Part shown: one piece after another, positions 21,679 to 34,100 of the stretch
How positions within the stretch are numbered: the stretch's first letter is position 1
How the letters are laid out: each line of letters starts with the position of its first letter
Source: Siphonodentalium dalli
Lineage: Eukaryota; Mollusca; Scaphopoda; Gadilida; Siphonodentaliidae
Length of the DNA stretch: 64,000 nt
Reading direction: 5' to 3'
NCBI GenBank assembly: GCA_032622095.1
Contig: CP136065.1
Span: forward strand, 39,375,503-39,439,502
Position numbers and translations under genes: made by a program
The notes under the pieces: model-generated
What the model was told of the DNA's origin: nothing
The model's input: only the letters and a program-made list of their open reading frames with translations
The model's database searches: none

Positions 21679-21830
21679 GCAATAATCTTTAGATTTCTTA
21701 GATTGTGTAATTCACAGCAATAATCTTTAGATGTCTTAGAGTGCAATTCACAGCAATAATCTTTAGATGTCTTAAAGTGTGTAATTCACAGCAATAATCT
21801 TTAGATGTCTAATAGTCTGTAATTCACATT
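21679..21830. repeat. About 39-bp repeat, four copies in unit 2
   Basis: Units of AGCAATAATCTTTAGATGTC...GTAATTCAC. Two copies are present in unit 1 and one in unit 3. Confidence 0.85.
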
Positions 21831-22860
21831 TCCGATTGTATATTAGTCGTTAAATTTCACATTTATATTTGGTTTGAGGCGGAGGGAAAAGTGCATCTTT
21901 TCGAAATGGTGGTTACTAACCTGATATCAGGACAACATCCGGTTTAGCGACCTGGCATAGTGACTATAGTCTCATACCAGGTGAGTAATTCCGGTCGCTA
22001 ATTTGAATTGAGACATGGTAATATTAATGTATATGGTCCCCGCATCAAAGGCAGGACTGGTGTATATGTGACGGTATCATTACGACACAATGATTAAAGA
22101 AACGAAAGGCCTTCACAGTGGGTATATATGAGAACATATATAAAAGCATGTAAATCCACCATGACCAAGAACACGGGGAAATATATCGAATATAATAATC
22201 CTCCAATAACGATATTTCGATTTTCGAATTCAATTTTATGTAAACAAACCCTTTTCATTGATTTGTCATGAACATCGCACATCGAGCAGTACATAAAATA
22301 TTAGTCTGATCTGAAGAACAGTTTGCAATGCTTTGACCACATCAGAATTATGAGTAATATTTCAGGATTAAGTCGGATATATGGCTTGTTGCCATTCATC
22401 GAAAAATTCTCACTGAGAGCTTTCTGAAAAATTACCCATAATTCTGCTGTGGTTAAGGAGTCGATTATTTAGGGCATTACTGTATGTCCATAATGATTTC
22501 CAGACCAGCTAGCCATTATTTAGCACTGATCTGTTGCTTCTTGTTTATGCAACTAACCCCTTATAACTTACTCGAAAACTAAATCCTTTTGTTTATTTGT
22601 AATGTTTTTATGAAAACAAAACCTTTCAGTTACAGTGATTTGTCATGAACATCACATATCGAGTAGTACACCATATATTTAGTCTGATTTTCAGAATAGT
22701 TTTCAATGCTTTGACCTGTTCCAATGTTAACCGTCACGTGTTGGTATCACTTTGGTATTTTATTGGACTACGACGATAATGTACATGTAGCTGTAACTGT
22801 AATGTTTACATAACAATTGTTTTGACATGCGAAATCTCGTTACTGGACAATTATATATTA

Positions 22861-25085
22861 ACCCTTTCGATACTAAAACATCATCGACGAGTAGTTATCC
22901 CATAGGAAATGTTCAGATAATAAGTTTAACCATTTTTTTTACTAAAGTATCATCGACGAGTAGTTATCTCATAGGAAATGTTCAGATAATTAGTTTAACC
23001 ATTTCTATACTAAAGCATTATCGGTGAGTAGTTATCCCACAGGACATGTTCAGATAATAAGTTTAACCATTTCTATACTAAAGCATCATCGACGAGTAGA
23101 TATCTCTTAGGAAATGTTCAGATATAGAGGATCTCACATGAGTTTCTATTTTATACGGAATTTATCAACCGAGTTCACTAACTTCGATTTGAGCCGAGGT
23201 TTACCGAGGCTCAAATAGAATTTAGAGGATGAGGTTGATAAATTACGTATAAAATAGGACGAGTGTGAGATACCTTTTATCACATGATCAAATAAACCCG
23301 AAGCAACGCGAAATATTCATCGAAAACAACAATCATGAACTACAGCGATCGCAAGTTATTTGAAGAACGCCGTGACGTCATCGCACGCGCTGATATTAAA
23401 CGTGTCTATTACCGATAATTATGAAACTGCTTTTATGGCCAAATTATGTGATAAAATAAGTTTAACACTTTCTATTATAAAGCATCATCGACAAGTAGTT
23501 ATCTCATAGGAAATGTTCAGATAATAAGTTTAACCATTTCTACACTAAAGCATCATCGACGAGTAGTTATCTCTTAGGAAATGTTCAGATAATAAGTTTA
23601 ACCCTTTCTATTATAAAGCATCATCGACAAGTAGTTATCTCATAGGAAATGTTCAGATAATAAGTTTAACCATTTCTACACCAAAGCATCATCGACGAGT
23701 AGTTATCTCATAGGAAATGTTCAGATAATAAGTTTAACCCTTTCTACACTAAAGCATCACCGACGAGTAGTTATCTCATAGGAAATGTTCATATAATAAG
23801 TTTAACCCTTTCTATTCTAAAGCATCATCGACAAGTAGTTATCTCATAGGAAATGTTCAGATAATAAGTTTAACCCTTTCTATTCTAAAGCATCACCGAC
23901 GAGTAGTTATCTCATAGGAAATGTTCAGATAATAAGTTTAACCCTTTCTATAGTAAAGTATCATCGACGAGTAGTTATCTCATAGGAAATGTTCAGATAA
24001 TAAGTTTAACCATTTCTATACTAAAGCACCATGGACGAGTAGTTATCCCATAGGACATGTTCAGATAATAAGTTTAACCCTTTCTATACTAAAGCATCAT
24101 CGACGAGTAGTTATTCCATTGGAAATGTTCAGATAATAAGTTTAACCCTTTCTATACTAAAGCATCATCGACGAGTAGTAATCACATAGGACATGTTCAG
24201 ATAATAAGTTTAACCCTTTCTATACTAAAGCATCATCGACGAGTAGTTATTCCATTGGAAATGTTCAGATAATAAGTTTAACCCTTTCTATACTAAAGCA
24301 TCATCGACGAGTAGTTATCTCATAGGAAATGTTCAGATAATAAGTTTAACCCTTTCTATACTAAAGCATCATCGACGAGTTGTTATTTCATTGTAAATAT
24401 TCAGATAATAATTTCAGTAACCGACCGTCTGTTGCACTTATTATCTGAACATATCCCTCAATAAATAGGACTCCTTCCGTAATAAGTTTAATCATTTATA
24501 TACTAAAGCATCATCCACGAGTAGTTATCCCATAGGAAATGTTCAAATAATAAGTTTAACCCGTTCTATACTAATGCATCATCGATGAGTAGTTATCTCA
24601 TAGGAAATGTTCAAATAATAAGTTTAACCCTTTCTATACTAATGCATCATCGATGAGTAGTTATCTCATAGGAAATGTTCAGATAATAAGTGTAACCATT
24701 TCTATACTAAAGCATCATCGACGAGTAATAAGTTTAATCATTTATATACTAAAGCATCATCCACGAGTAGTTATCCCATAGGAAATGTTCAAATAATAAG
24801 TTTAACCCGTTCTATACTAATGCATCATCGATGAGTAGTTATCTCATAGGAAATGTTCAAATAATAAGTTTAACCCTTTCTATACTAATGCATCATCGAT
24901 GAGTAGTTATCTCATAGGAAATGTTCAGATAATAAGTGTAACCATTTCTATACTAAAGCATCATCGACGAGTAGTTTTCTCATAGAAAATGTAAAATGTT
25001 CAGATAATAAGTTTAAGCATTTCTATACTAAAGTATCATCGCCGAGTGGTTATCCCATAGGAAATGTTCATATAATAAGTTCAAC
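22861..25085. repeat. 68-bp tandem array, copy 2 (about 27 units)
   Basis: Same unit as at 3725-5220. It is interrupted by a palindromic insertion (23124-23453) and an internal hairpin (24393-24452). A block of about 245 bp (taatcatttatatactaaag...) is duplicated at about 24484 and 24730. It ends in a hairpin at 25060-25128. Confidence 0.95.
23124..23453. mobile_element. Palindromic MITE-like insertion in the 68-bp array
   Basis: It breaks the array after GTTCAGATA, which resumes at ATAAGTTTAA. The left part (23130-23271) is an imperfect hairpin: tctcac, ttttatacg and ttatcaacc are matched by ggttgataa, cgtataaaa and gtgaga. The rest carries TGACGTCATCGCACGCGC and ends TTATGTGATAAAATA. It is absent from units 1 and 3. 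Confidence 0.65.
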
Positions 25086-25128
25086 AACCGACCGTTGGTT
25101 GCACTTATTATATTATCTGAACATTTCC
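25060..25128. repeat. Array-terminal hairpin, copy 2
   Basis: Inverted complement of the array unit around a CAACC/GGTTG loop, as at 5200-5268, followed by CTCAATAAATAGG. Confidence 0.8.
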
Positions 25129-25151
25129 CTCAATAAATAGGAATCCTTAAC

Positions 25152-25499
25152 GTGCATTCCTACAAATCAATAATAGACCCTTCCGATGAACACGTTTTAA
25201 CTGACTGTGAGAATCCATTTGCTATAGAGCGGGTTAATAATGTAAATAAGAACAGTCGATCTATTTTACATGGACCTGCTGGTCATAGTTTTACAAATGT
25301 TGTAGCTTGCATGCCTTTTTTACATGTATCCAATGCAAATGCATTGAGTCCCTTCAATGGCCTAAAATATATTAAACCAGTGCGTCGTATGCCCCCTCGC
25401 CCGGTCGTGATATTTATACGAAGCCGCACGTGGAATATTAACATGAAAGGACGCTATGTTTCTCAGCGCCACATCGATGAATTCAGTAGGCAGTATTGA
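25152..25499 (+). CDS. 115-codon plus-strand frame, unknown, doubtful
   Basis: The frame begins MHSYKSIIDPSDEHVLTDC and ends HIDEFSRQY. I recognise no domain, signal peptide or membrane segment. It lies antisense in the 3' flank of TRIM copy 2, right after the hairpin. The unit 1 copy is frameshifted, and the unit 3 copy (57553-57930) carries a C-rich expansion and a lost start. It is probably not a maintained gene, but it is the only intact version. Confidence 0.2.
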   Translation: MHSYKSIIDPSDEHVLTDCENPFAIERVNNVNKNSRSILHGPAGHSFTNVVACMPFLHVSNANALSPFNGLKYIKPVRRMPPRPVVIFIRSRTWNINMKGRYVSQRHIDEFSRQY

Positions 25500-25665
25500 G
25501 TATTCCCTATACAGTTATTGATACCTCTCCCCCAAAACGACGTATAAACATAGTATAAACGAGCCACAATATCTCTCTTAGGATGTGACCATCACACACA
25601 TTCCGCGTGCTTGTTTACTTTGTTTGAATGAATTATCGAGTTCTCGAAGTTCATAATGTTTCTTG

Positions 25666-25712
25666 CATCCATCGGATAAGACCCACCACATGGTATCGTT
25701 ACGAGATGTGTC
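25666..25712 (-). pseudogene. Relic NHL-blade fragment downstream of TRIM copy 2
   Basis: Nearly identical to the relic at 5806-5855 and lies 25-70 bases after the stop codon of the gene. It encodes THLVTIPCGGSYPMDA. Confidence 0.65.
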
Positions 25713-25737
25713 ATGTACGTGAAGTTCCCTCGATATT

Positions 25738-27240
25738 TTACAGCTGACTCACGTATGATGTGATAGAGTCGTTATTCTGATTTGAAACCATGAAGCACAC
25801 CATGGCAGGGTTGACACATATTCCGGCGGGTCTGGTTACTGATATTACTGAGCGATTACTTTGTCCGTCACGGCTCAGTTCCATTACTTCATTACTGCCT
25901 CTATTGCAGACGTAAATGTTGTCGCCGAACACACACACGCCCATCGGATTAGACCCGCCACACGGTATCGTGATGATATGTGTCGCGAGATCCGGGGACA
26001 AAACTACCACCTGATGTGCTGAATAATCCGTCACAAAGACGGCGTCGGCCTCCGGAGATACAGCCACGCCCCATGGTTTCTTGAAGGCGTGTGACGACTG
26101 AGCAATGACGTCACCACTCGTTGTTAGAGCGCGCACGCAATGATCATCGCGACATGTAACAACTAATCTGTCGCCGACGGATCCGATACCGTTACAGCCT
26201 CCGGATACAGTGAACGATGTTTGATGACTGAGATCTGATGTTAGATACACCGATATCTGAGATCTTAGATTGTGTGATACGTAGATACGATCATTTAGAT
26301 GACAGATACCAGACGGTTGAGAATTGAGCGTCAGAGCGACCGACTTGGTGATTTTACCGTTATGTGTTACCAACCTGAGCGTGTTAGGATTGAACGGTGT
26401 GCAGGATGCAATAATCATATCCGACTGCGGACTTTTGTTGAGGAACGCCATCACCGACCAAGTTCCTCCGCATGAAAAGTTGAATTCCTTTACTAATTGA
26501 ACGATAGGCTTCTGACAAATAGCAATACGACACGAATCATTCAAAATCTGCTCAACAGAATCCAAAACTCCTTTATTGATGACGGCCTCGTAATCTATCG
26601 GCGATAACTTTTCGAAATCTCTGAGCAGACTCTTTGAATTGGAAATAGTTTGATGGAGCTTGACTGAGCGCTCATTCAAAGATTTAACCCTTTGTGCAGC
26701 AGATACTTCTGAAGTAGCCTGTGCGTCGACAGGAACGTCCTCTCCTCTCGGGGTTATTGCCGCCCCTTCACATGAACGTGATTCCGCCTCTTTTTCTGAT
26801 AACAATTCTACTTGTCTCTGTTTCTTAAGTTCGGACAGAACGTTTACTATCTTATCTACACTCTTTGCTGACAACTTGTGCTTTGACATTGCATCTCTAA
26901 CGCGATTGAGCGTTTTCTGCTCGCAGTCATCCACGATCCGTCGAATCTCAGAAAATAAATTCTGAACCTCCGTCACCATATCCATCTCTCTTCCGTCCTG
27001 TTTGGTCAGCCAACCGGGAACAGATTCCTGCTTCTTGTTTGCTTCCGAGAATAATTTATCAAGATCTGATTCGAATTGTTGGACATCCGCTTCCATCTTT
27101 GCTATCACTTTTGACAGATCTTCGAGTTGACATTTTGGATATGCAACTGCATGGCATGAGGCACAGCAAGGTATAATGTGGGTGTCACAGAATGAGTCAA
27201 TGGGTTGGGGGTGCAGTTCACAAAATTCTGCAGCCGACAT
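25738..27240 (-). CDS. RING-less B-box/NHL (TRIM-like) protein, copy 2
   Basis: This 500-residue protein is the fullest form in the window. The B-box-like site at residues 7-37 has C7, H10, C18, H21, C25/C26, C29, C37. A Tyr stands at 34 where related proteins usually have His, with His30 possibly substituting. Helical coiled-coil-like sequence spans about 38-160, followed by a charged linker with CEGAAITPRGED. Six NHL-like blades lie at about 262-308, 309-348, 349-388, 389-431, 432-470 and 471-500. It shows only two substitutions against copy 1 in the first ~235 residues, yet more than 30 in the last 155. It is predicted cytoplasmic, with no signal peptide or membrane segment. A role in innate immunity or RNA binding is plausible from the family, not shown. 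Confidence 0.92.
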   Translation of the reverse strand: MSAAEFCELHPQPIDSFCDTHIIPCCASCHAVAYPKCQLEDLSKVIAKMEADVQQFESDLDKLFSEANKKQESVPGWLTKQDGREMDMVTEVQNLFSEIRRIVDDCEQKTLNRVRDAMSKHKLSAKSVDKIVNVLSELKKQRQVELLSEKEAESRSCEGAAITPRGEDVPVDAQATSEVSAAQRVKSLNERSVKLHQTISNSKSLLRDFEKLSPIDYEAVINKGVLDSVEQILNDSCRIAICQKPIVQLVKEFNFSCGGTWSVMAFLNKSPQSDMIIASCTPFNPNTLRLVTHNGKITKSVALTLNSQPSGICHLNDRIYVSHNLRSQISVYLTSDLSHQTSFTVSGGCNGIGSVGDRLVVTCRDDHCVRALTTSGDVIAQSSHAFKKPWGVAVSPEADAVFVTDYSAHQVVVLSPDLATHIITIPCGGSNPMGVCVFGDNIYVCNRGSNEVMELSRDGQSNRSVISVTRPAGICVNPAMVCFMVSNQNNDSITSYVSQL

Positions 27241-27262
27241 GATTTATCTGAAAATAAAATCG
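27241..27262 (-). promoter_or_regulatory. Probable 3' splice site upstream of TRIM copy 2
   Basis: Identical to copy 1: T-rich tract, CAG, then ATAAATC and the ATG, with TAA in frame. Confidence 0.55.
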
Positions 27263-27334
27263 TTCTATAATTATGTTCTTGTCAAGTTACCATTTCACCC
27301 ACATGGACAAAGTAAGATATATAGTGGATCTCCA

Positions 27335-27400
27335 ACGAGTTATGTTGGGATATCAGATTTATGAAACGAGTTATGTTGGAATATAAGATTGATGAAACGA
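27335..27400. repeat. 31-32-bp minisatellite seed, about 2 units
   Basis: Two units of CGAGTTATGTTGG...GATTTATGAAA at the place where unit 3 carries the giant array. Confidence 0.75.
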
Positions 27401-27764
27401 GTTTCATAAATTTGATACACAACGAGTCGTAGACGAGTTGTGAACCAAATTTTATCAAAAGAGTTTTATTAAATCTTATATCCCAACAAATCGACATCTT
27501 TAATTTACTTTAAACGAAGTTGAATAATGCATGCAAAATACATACATACAAGGCGTTGGCTGAGACGCTTCAAAACCGTATACGACAGTATTTCGCGCTC
27601 TGACTGGCGACGAAAAATATAGTCCACCAATTTGCCTCTTTGTTTTTGTGGCTATTTTCATTAGTGCTACGAATAATTTAACTTTAATGAACAAAACATT
27701 TTGCAATGTCGGGTGTTGATCTCATGCGCCGCTTTTCTAAATAGTATTAATCCGCGCGGCAATT

Positions 27765-28416
27765 TTGTTGGCGCGATGCCAAGTATCCCGCGAAGCACGC
27801 GCCTATTCATCAATATACCATATGAGATATGAAAATATAAGGAAATATGTAATGGCTTTTTAAATGATATAATAGGGGTTTCATGTGATATATCAGAGAA
27901 ACTGACCTGTCCATATTCATTTGGAAATTGGCCCGCTCAAATCAAAATGAATTGTAACCGATAACAGTCTTGAATACAATATAGTGATCTCTGACTTGCA
28001 GTTTGCTGGATTCAGGTTCACATCTCAGACAAATTTGATAACAAATAATATCGAATTTTGTTCAAATCCACGAACGTTTTTTAAACAACAATAAACTCTT
28101 GACAACTTGAACAATGGGGAGTGGAGAATGGATGTGATCAGAGGGTCTATAGTTGAGGGATGTCTAGCTTAGAATTTCCAACTGAATCCCGGTCGTCTTC
28201 AAGACGATCGAAATTTCCACCTCAGCGAAATTCTATTTCCAACCCCTTGTAATTATCGAACTGCAACCTTAATCTTTCCAACTGTTGGATAGTTCCAACA
28301 ATACCCCTCGCTGGAATCAGATCAACTGCAAATGCTATTTCAGTCTTAACAAGTGCGCAACAGAACAATGTTCAATATAAATACACTCATCATTTGCGCG
28401 GAATGAATTACATAGG
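27765..28416. other. No gene seen; single 44-bp unit of the unit 1 minisatellite
   Basis: Unique-looking sequence. It contains one 44-bp unit (ctgttggatagttccaacaa) at about 28278, which is expanded in unit 1. No frame of interest. Confidence 0.5.
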
Positions 28417-31131
28417 CATAAAAAGTTATTTGGGAACAATCCGAATCCAAAATCAACTGTGCAACAGTTAAAACGTCCAACAAGAGCTATAACTCAGATA
28501 ATATATGTCGGACCGACCACATATTCGGACTTAACATGACTGTGTTTCTTGTTGTTAAACCACGTACCAAGTTTCGAGTCGTTCGATAAACTTATACTAA
28601 GGTTATCATCCATGCAGAAACCAATACATCGACATATTCTAATACAAACAATGTTTATAACTCTACTAAACAAAACGACATATTCTACTACAAACAAGGC
28701 CTATAACTCATGCAAAATTTGACTGACCCCACATTCAAACTGGGCCTGTGTTTGCTAGTAATTAAACCACATATATCATGTTTGAGTCGACCGAAAATCT
28801 AATAGTAAAGTCCTAAATCCAAACTATTGAGGGACGGACGAACTAAAAGACTAAATAATAAAAGGCCGTCCGGCCACAGTGTCCCCGGAAAAAAGTGGCT
28901 TCATCGGGGGCATCAGCTTTTCTGAAGAAAAAAATAACAAGGACTCTAAATCCGATACTAAATTTCAGAACAATCCAACCACTGTCCCTGAAATGGTACA
29001 CGGTAAACTCTATATATTTATTTGTTAATTTTACCTTCATTAATGCTGGCTGTGTTATTTGTTACTCATATACCAAATTTGATTCAGATACATATATGAT
29101 CACACAGACTAAAGTTATCATCCGGAAACCAGAAATTGACAGGATTCTAAGTCGTAAAAGGGCCATAACTCTCACAAAAATTGGCAGAGCAAACCCATAT
29201 ACGAACCTGATCTGTATTTTGGGCTGATTAACTATCATACTAAATTTAATTAACATATGATAACACAAACTAAAGTTATCATCCGGAAACCAGAAATTGA
29301 CAGGATTCTTAGTCGAAAAAGGGCCATAACTATAGCAAAAATTGGCTGAGTGTACCCATATTCGAACTTGACCTGTATTGCGAGCTGATAAACGCATATT
29401 CCAAATTTGATAGGATATGATCACACAAACTGAAGTTATCATCCGGAAACCAGAAAATTACATGATATTAAGTAAAAAAAAAAGGGCCATAACTCTCGCA
29501 AAAATGGGCGGAGCAAACCCATATTCGAACTTAACCTGTATTTTGATCTGATAAACTCACCTATGAAACTTGCTTTTGATCAAATAACCGAAACTAAAGT
29601 TATTTTTCAGCGGGATTATACAATTTGACCGGAAGTTGGAAAATATTCGCCATTGGGCATGAAACATTTCACATCAGTTAGTGGTTGGAACATTAAACTT
29701 ATATACGTTTGGCTTCAAATTTCCAATATGTATTGCGTTAATGATGAAATTTCCAACTGCGGATAATTTAGGCCACAGTTGGAACGGGGGGGGGGGGTCA
29801 CAGAAACGTCAATCTCCACATCTGTGGATTTTAAGAGTGTTGCTGCACTTAGGACTGTATGGAAGATTGATAACATAAGTAAAATAGATTCGGCTTCGGT
29901 AGGTTTTTATAGTTTTTAAATGGATACTGTACTCAAATATTGTTGTTGGTTTCTACTCTTCTCCATAGAATAAGATAACCAGATTTCCATTAGTTGTCTG
30001 TCGGCTGAGTACGAAGTAATCATGGTACAGATCGCTGATAAGCCTGGTTTCTAATCTACTCCGTATAATAAGATAACCAGATTTCCATTATTTGACTGTC
30101 GGCTGAGTACGAAGTAATCATGGTACAGATGGCTGATAAGCCGGAATGCAAAAAATAGTACGCTTGTAGTCGATGTATTTTGTACAGTTTTCAGGCATAT
30201 GTATCAAATAAATATTATTTCACTCAAATGTGATATTAATCTTGTGAAACTTCATTTGTTAGCTTACCAACCAGCTTCTAGGGGATATTCGGTTAACCAA
30301 AATGAGTAAACGTTAGTCCAAAAATACATGTCAAGTTAATGATGGTTTTGTTGCTTATTCGATAGTAATCATACGGAATTGCATCAAACCAGCCCAAACA
30401 TATTGATATGTGCCAAGGGTCCACCATATGTCGATAAATAATTGAGGGATATCAATAAAAACCAAGCACAGTGGAATGGAAGGGAATGTGCGACGTATTG
30501 TGTATTTAGGTGTGTGTTGATGTGAAGATGAATGAAATTAACTATTTTAATATGATTTGGCCGACATATTTCAATAGATATTAGGACCGGACGTGGATTG
30601 ATGACCAGATTTCTGACTTTTATGGTCAAAGTATTGCTTGGTAATTGTTAGAGTTGCTTGGTATATAGTTTAGCAATCAATTCCTTATATGGACGTTGAT
30701 TTGCATTGCACATGTGCAGAATTCATATATTTATTTTGTTAATCCAAACAAAGCTTATATTGTTTTCCTTCAATTGTAACATTTAAATATCGCAGATATA
30801 TTTTTCTTTCGACATTTTGTTAATCCAAACAAAACTTTTATTCCTTCATTATTTTAATTTAGAATGGCAATGTGATGTTATTGTAATTGTGCAAATAGTA
30901 CAAGAAAATGCAATTTCTTCGCTTATTATACGTCTCTGTTTTGTCTTGGTTTCAGTGTTTACATGCATTTCCATCTCGAATGTTGTTGCTTCTTTATTGA
31001 TAACTAGTTCATTTTTACATTTCGTTGATTTAATGTCTGTGGTTTTTTTTATTTCGGAGATGTACCTCATTGCAAGTTGAAGTTATAATGCAACGACTTC
31101 ATGGTTCACGCGTTGACTCTTCTGTATATAC
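28417..31131. repeat. Segmental duplication block B, copy 2 (no gene seen)
   Basis: Paralogous to 11948-13945. It differs by an extra ~750 bp at 28860-29610 and by a local duplication of ccagatttccattattt...gtacagat (29980-30140). I see no gene. Confidence 0.8.
29000..29615. repeat. About 161-bp tandem repeat, three and a half copies
   Basis: Copies of (a/t)aaagttatcatccggaaacc begin at about 29111, 29272 and 29432. Each carries gggccataactct and acccatattcgaac. The family is related to 10270-10960. Confidence 0.8.
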
Positions 31132-31136
31132 TATAG

Positions 31137-34100
31137 CAGGGCCACCAAACTCGGTCACGTGGTTACTATTTTTAGTGTACAAATGGCCGACGGATTTATC
31201 ACCTCAAAGTAAGTACTGAGTTCTGTATAACTGTGTTGTTCAATTGACCACTAGTAGACCCACCGGAGAGAAGGCGGAGTAAAAAATTAAAATGGAAGGA
31301 TTAGATAAATTTCCATTAGATGTTTCGAGTTCTTCGTGATGCCTTCCCAACTAGTTAAACTTGCCTATTGTCGACGTATAGCAAGTTGCGATAGCGCTCA
31401 AACAATTTCACTTTAATCGTCAATACAGTCGCTAAACGGAGCTAAACTATTCATTTAAATAGTGCACGAGAAACAAAATGTCTCTGGAATATTTTTAATG
31501 TGCACTTGTTGGCAAATTGTTAATAATTGCTTGTCATAAACCTAGTTATATAAAAAAGGTAACGCCCATACTGCGGGTAACGCTCACGTCACACACACGG
31601 ATATTCACATTTTCACACCAGTTTCGATCCATTTTAGCCAGCAGATATAATGAGTTGACTATTTTCTTACTTGTGAATGATTTTTATATCTTCCACATGT
31701 TATATATGTCGCAATGACAGAGTCATCACTACCAAATTCTCAAAAGAAGTGTGCATATGGTGTCCTACGAACAATCTACTCAGGAAAGTGTGGGGAAGCG
31801 AATAAATGGAACGAAACGTTGCCAGTTTCATACTCATGCAGGATATCAAACGATCGACAGTTCTTTACTCAACTGATTAAAGTATCTTATTAAGTTACAC
31901 AATCATTATTTATTATAATTTCTAGATTATATGCACAGGGATGTGTTTATTATTAACAACATGCATAACTATTTATATGCGTCTGAAAGAACCCAAATGT
32001 GTGCATATAGTCATACCCATTTAATGTATTGCATGGCGACTATTTTTTATATATTTTGATGTACACATGCGTGCACATCTGATGAAAGCTTCATTCCAAT
32101 TCTAATACCGATACTATCCAAGTGATAATCAAATGTCAGAAGACTGAAATATCAGTACATTATTGATGTACATATAATACACTTATCCGTGCAAATGCGA
32201 TGCTTGTCCATCAGCGACTATTAAGAGGATATTACTTGGTTGGTTTGATATTAGGCCCCATATCATCCCGAGGTAACCTCATATTAGCCTGAGACCGAAG
32301 GCCGAAGACTGAAACGAGGTTATCGATGGTTGATATCAGGACTATACTATCAAACCAACCAATTAATATCCTAATTATTAATTAGATTGCCTCTTAGTGC
32401 CTTAGTAACTGACAACTCTTTCATATGAGTGACGTCACCAAATCGATATCTACACGTTATTTAGTAGTGTAGTAGATAAATTATCGCATGTCGTGAAAAC
32501 TATATTACTCGGATGTGTGATAAAATGATATTACTCGGTTTAAGGGCAAATTGAAGCGATATTCACATAGTTCGATAACAGGCCGTTCTGGACAAAAATG
32601 TCATATCTAATTAATAAGGCAAAGTATTATCAGGTTTGGCGAATCCTACGTTCAACTATTATAGTTATATTCAAGTGGTATTGTTAAATTTGTACATCGA
32701 ATGCACCTCCAGAACTTTGACCTGTAGCACCTAAACCGCGGAATGGGGAGGGGCTGCACGAATTCAATATAGCCGCGACTCAGTGATCTCGCTTATACAC
32801 AGTCATGTTGCAATCTCAACAATACGGCAGCAAATGAACGTTATCCATATACAATTCTGTTCAGCCTTTTGCGCAAGCTTTTTTATTCAATAATCGCACA
32901 ACTAAGCCTTTCTAAGTGACATTACAGATGGTCTATCTCTGTGTAAACATGTGTTATATAGTCACCGGGGTATAAAATATTAGATATGATCAAAGATCCC
33001 TGTCAAGAAATTCTTCTATCGATTAATATTGATTATATTTCGAATATGTTCTGGACTAAAAACGTGTGGTCGTTTAGCTAACGAACAACAGTGGTTATAC
33101 TGTTAACAGAGATCAGAAATTTTATTGTGTAATTTTGTCACAAATAAACGTTAATTAGACTGATTATCGCTTATAACTATGCAATAAAACAATACAAACA
33201 TTAAATCTGGGTCAGTTGACGTTCGGAGCATAGCTATGGGAACACCCTAAATATATCTATCGATATGCGGTATCACCCGGTATGGCCTGAATGGTCCGTT
33301 CTAAAATAGAACAATAAAGTGTCCCATCAAATCATCTCATTTTATAATAAATTATTCGAAATAAAATCAATATTAATTGATAGAAGCGTTTTCGGACACT
33401 GGTCTTCAATTAATATATATTATTTTATACCAATACAATTGCAATATCTATACCAATGCGAGTGCTAATTGACTAAATGCTAAATGCTAAATGACATTTG
33501 GCACCATGATTAATCATTCAAATGCACGGAGAAACAAACATGCATGGTACCGGTACCATCTTCTGCGACGCTGTTTGGTTCATTTTTGTAAAATACGTTA
33601 TGTTCGTTATGCACCTTCTATCAAATTCACGAAACGGCGATATCCACATTCAACTCTTATCGATAATTATAACTATACTTATTCATTTCAGGATGTGCCA
33701 GACCTGGTTACAGAGTTTCGAAATATAAATTCATTTGGTCCAAAATTATATCAAAGTTCTGATATACTTACGAATACCCGAATGCCAAATAGTTAGAATG
33801 ATATCATTGAACAAGTTTCCCCCTAACTTTGACTTAGTTGGCTTTTTTAGGAGTCCGCAGATATCTTTGACGGTGTAGACAATATATTCGTCATATTAAC
33901 AATAACATCTATCCCTTGCCTCTTTCTTTTTTTTAGGACGTCGGTGTTTTTCTGCGTTATCGGTGTAGGGTGCGGTGAAATTATACACGCCCTTAATCTC
34001 TTTCTGCGAGGTGTGCATATGGCAGTCCTGATCTTTATGCATACTAGTTTACATCTTTTAGTTCTGTTGAGCGACAGGTTTGACTTTATGTTCCTTGGAT

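Larger units (their letters stand above)
20252..27764. repeat. Segmental duplication block A, copy 2
   Basis: Paralogous to 1411-7833, offset about 18.84 kb at the left end and 19.9 kb at the right because of array growth, a ~365-bp local duplication (22330-22725, repeating the gatttgtcatgaacatc segment) and a palindromic insertion (23124-23453). It contains the second TRIM-like gene. 20980-21540 and 21840-22860 hold no supported gene. Confidence 0.9.
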
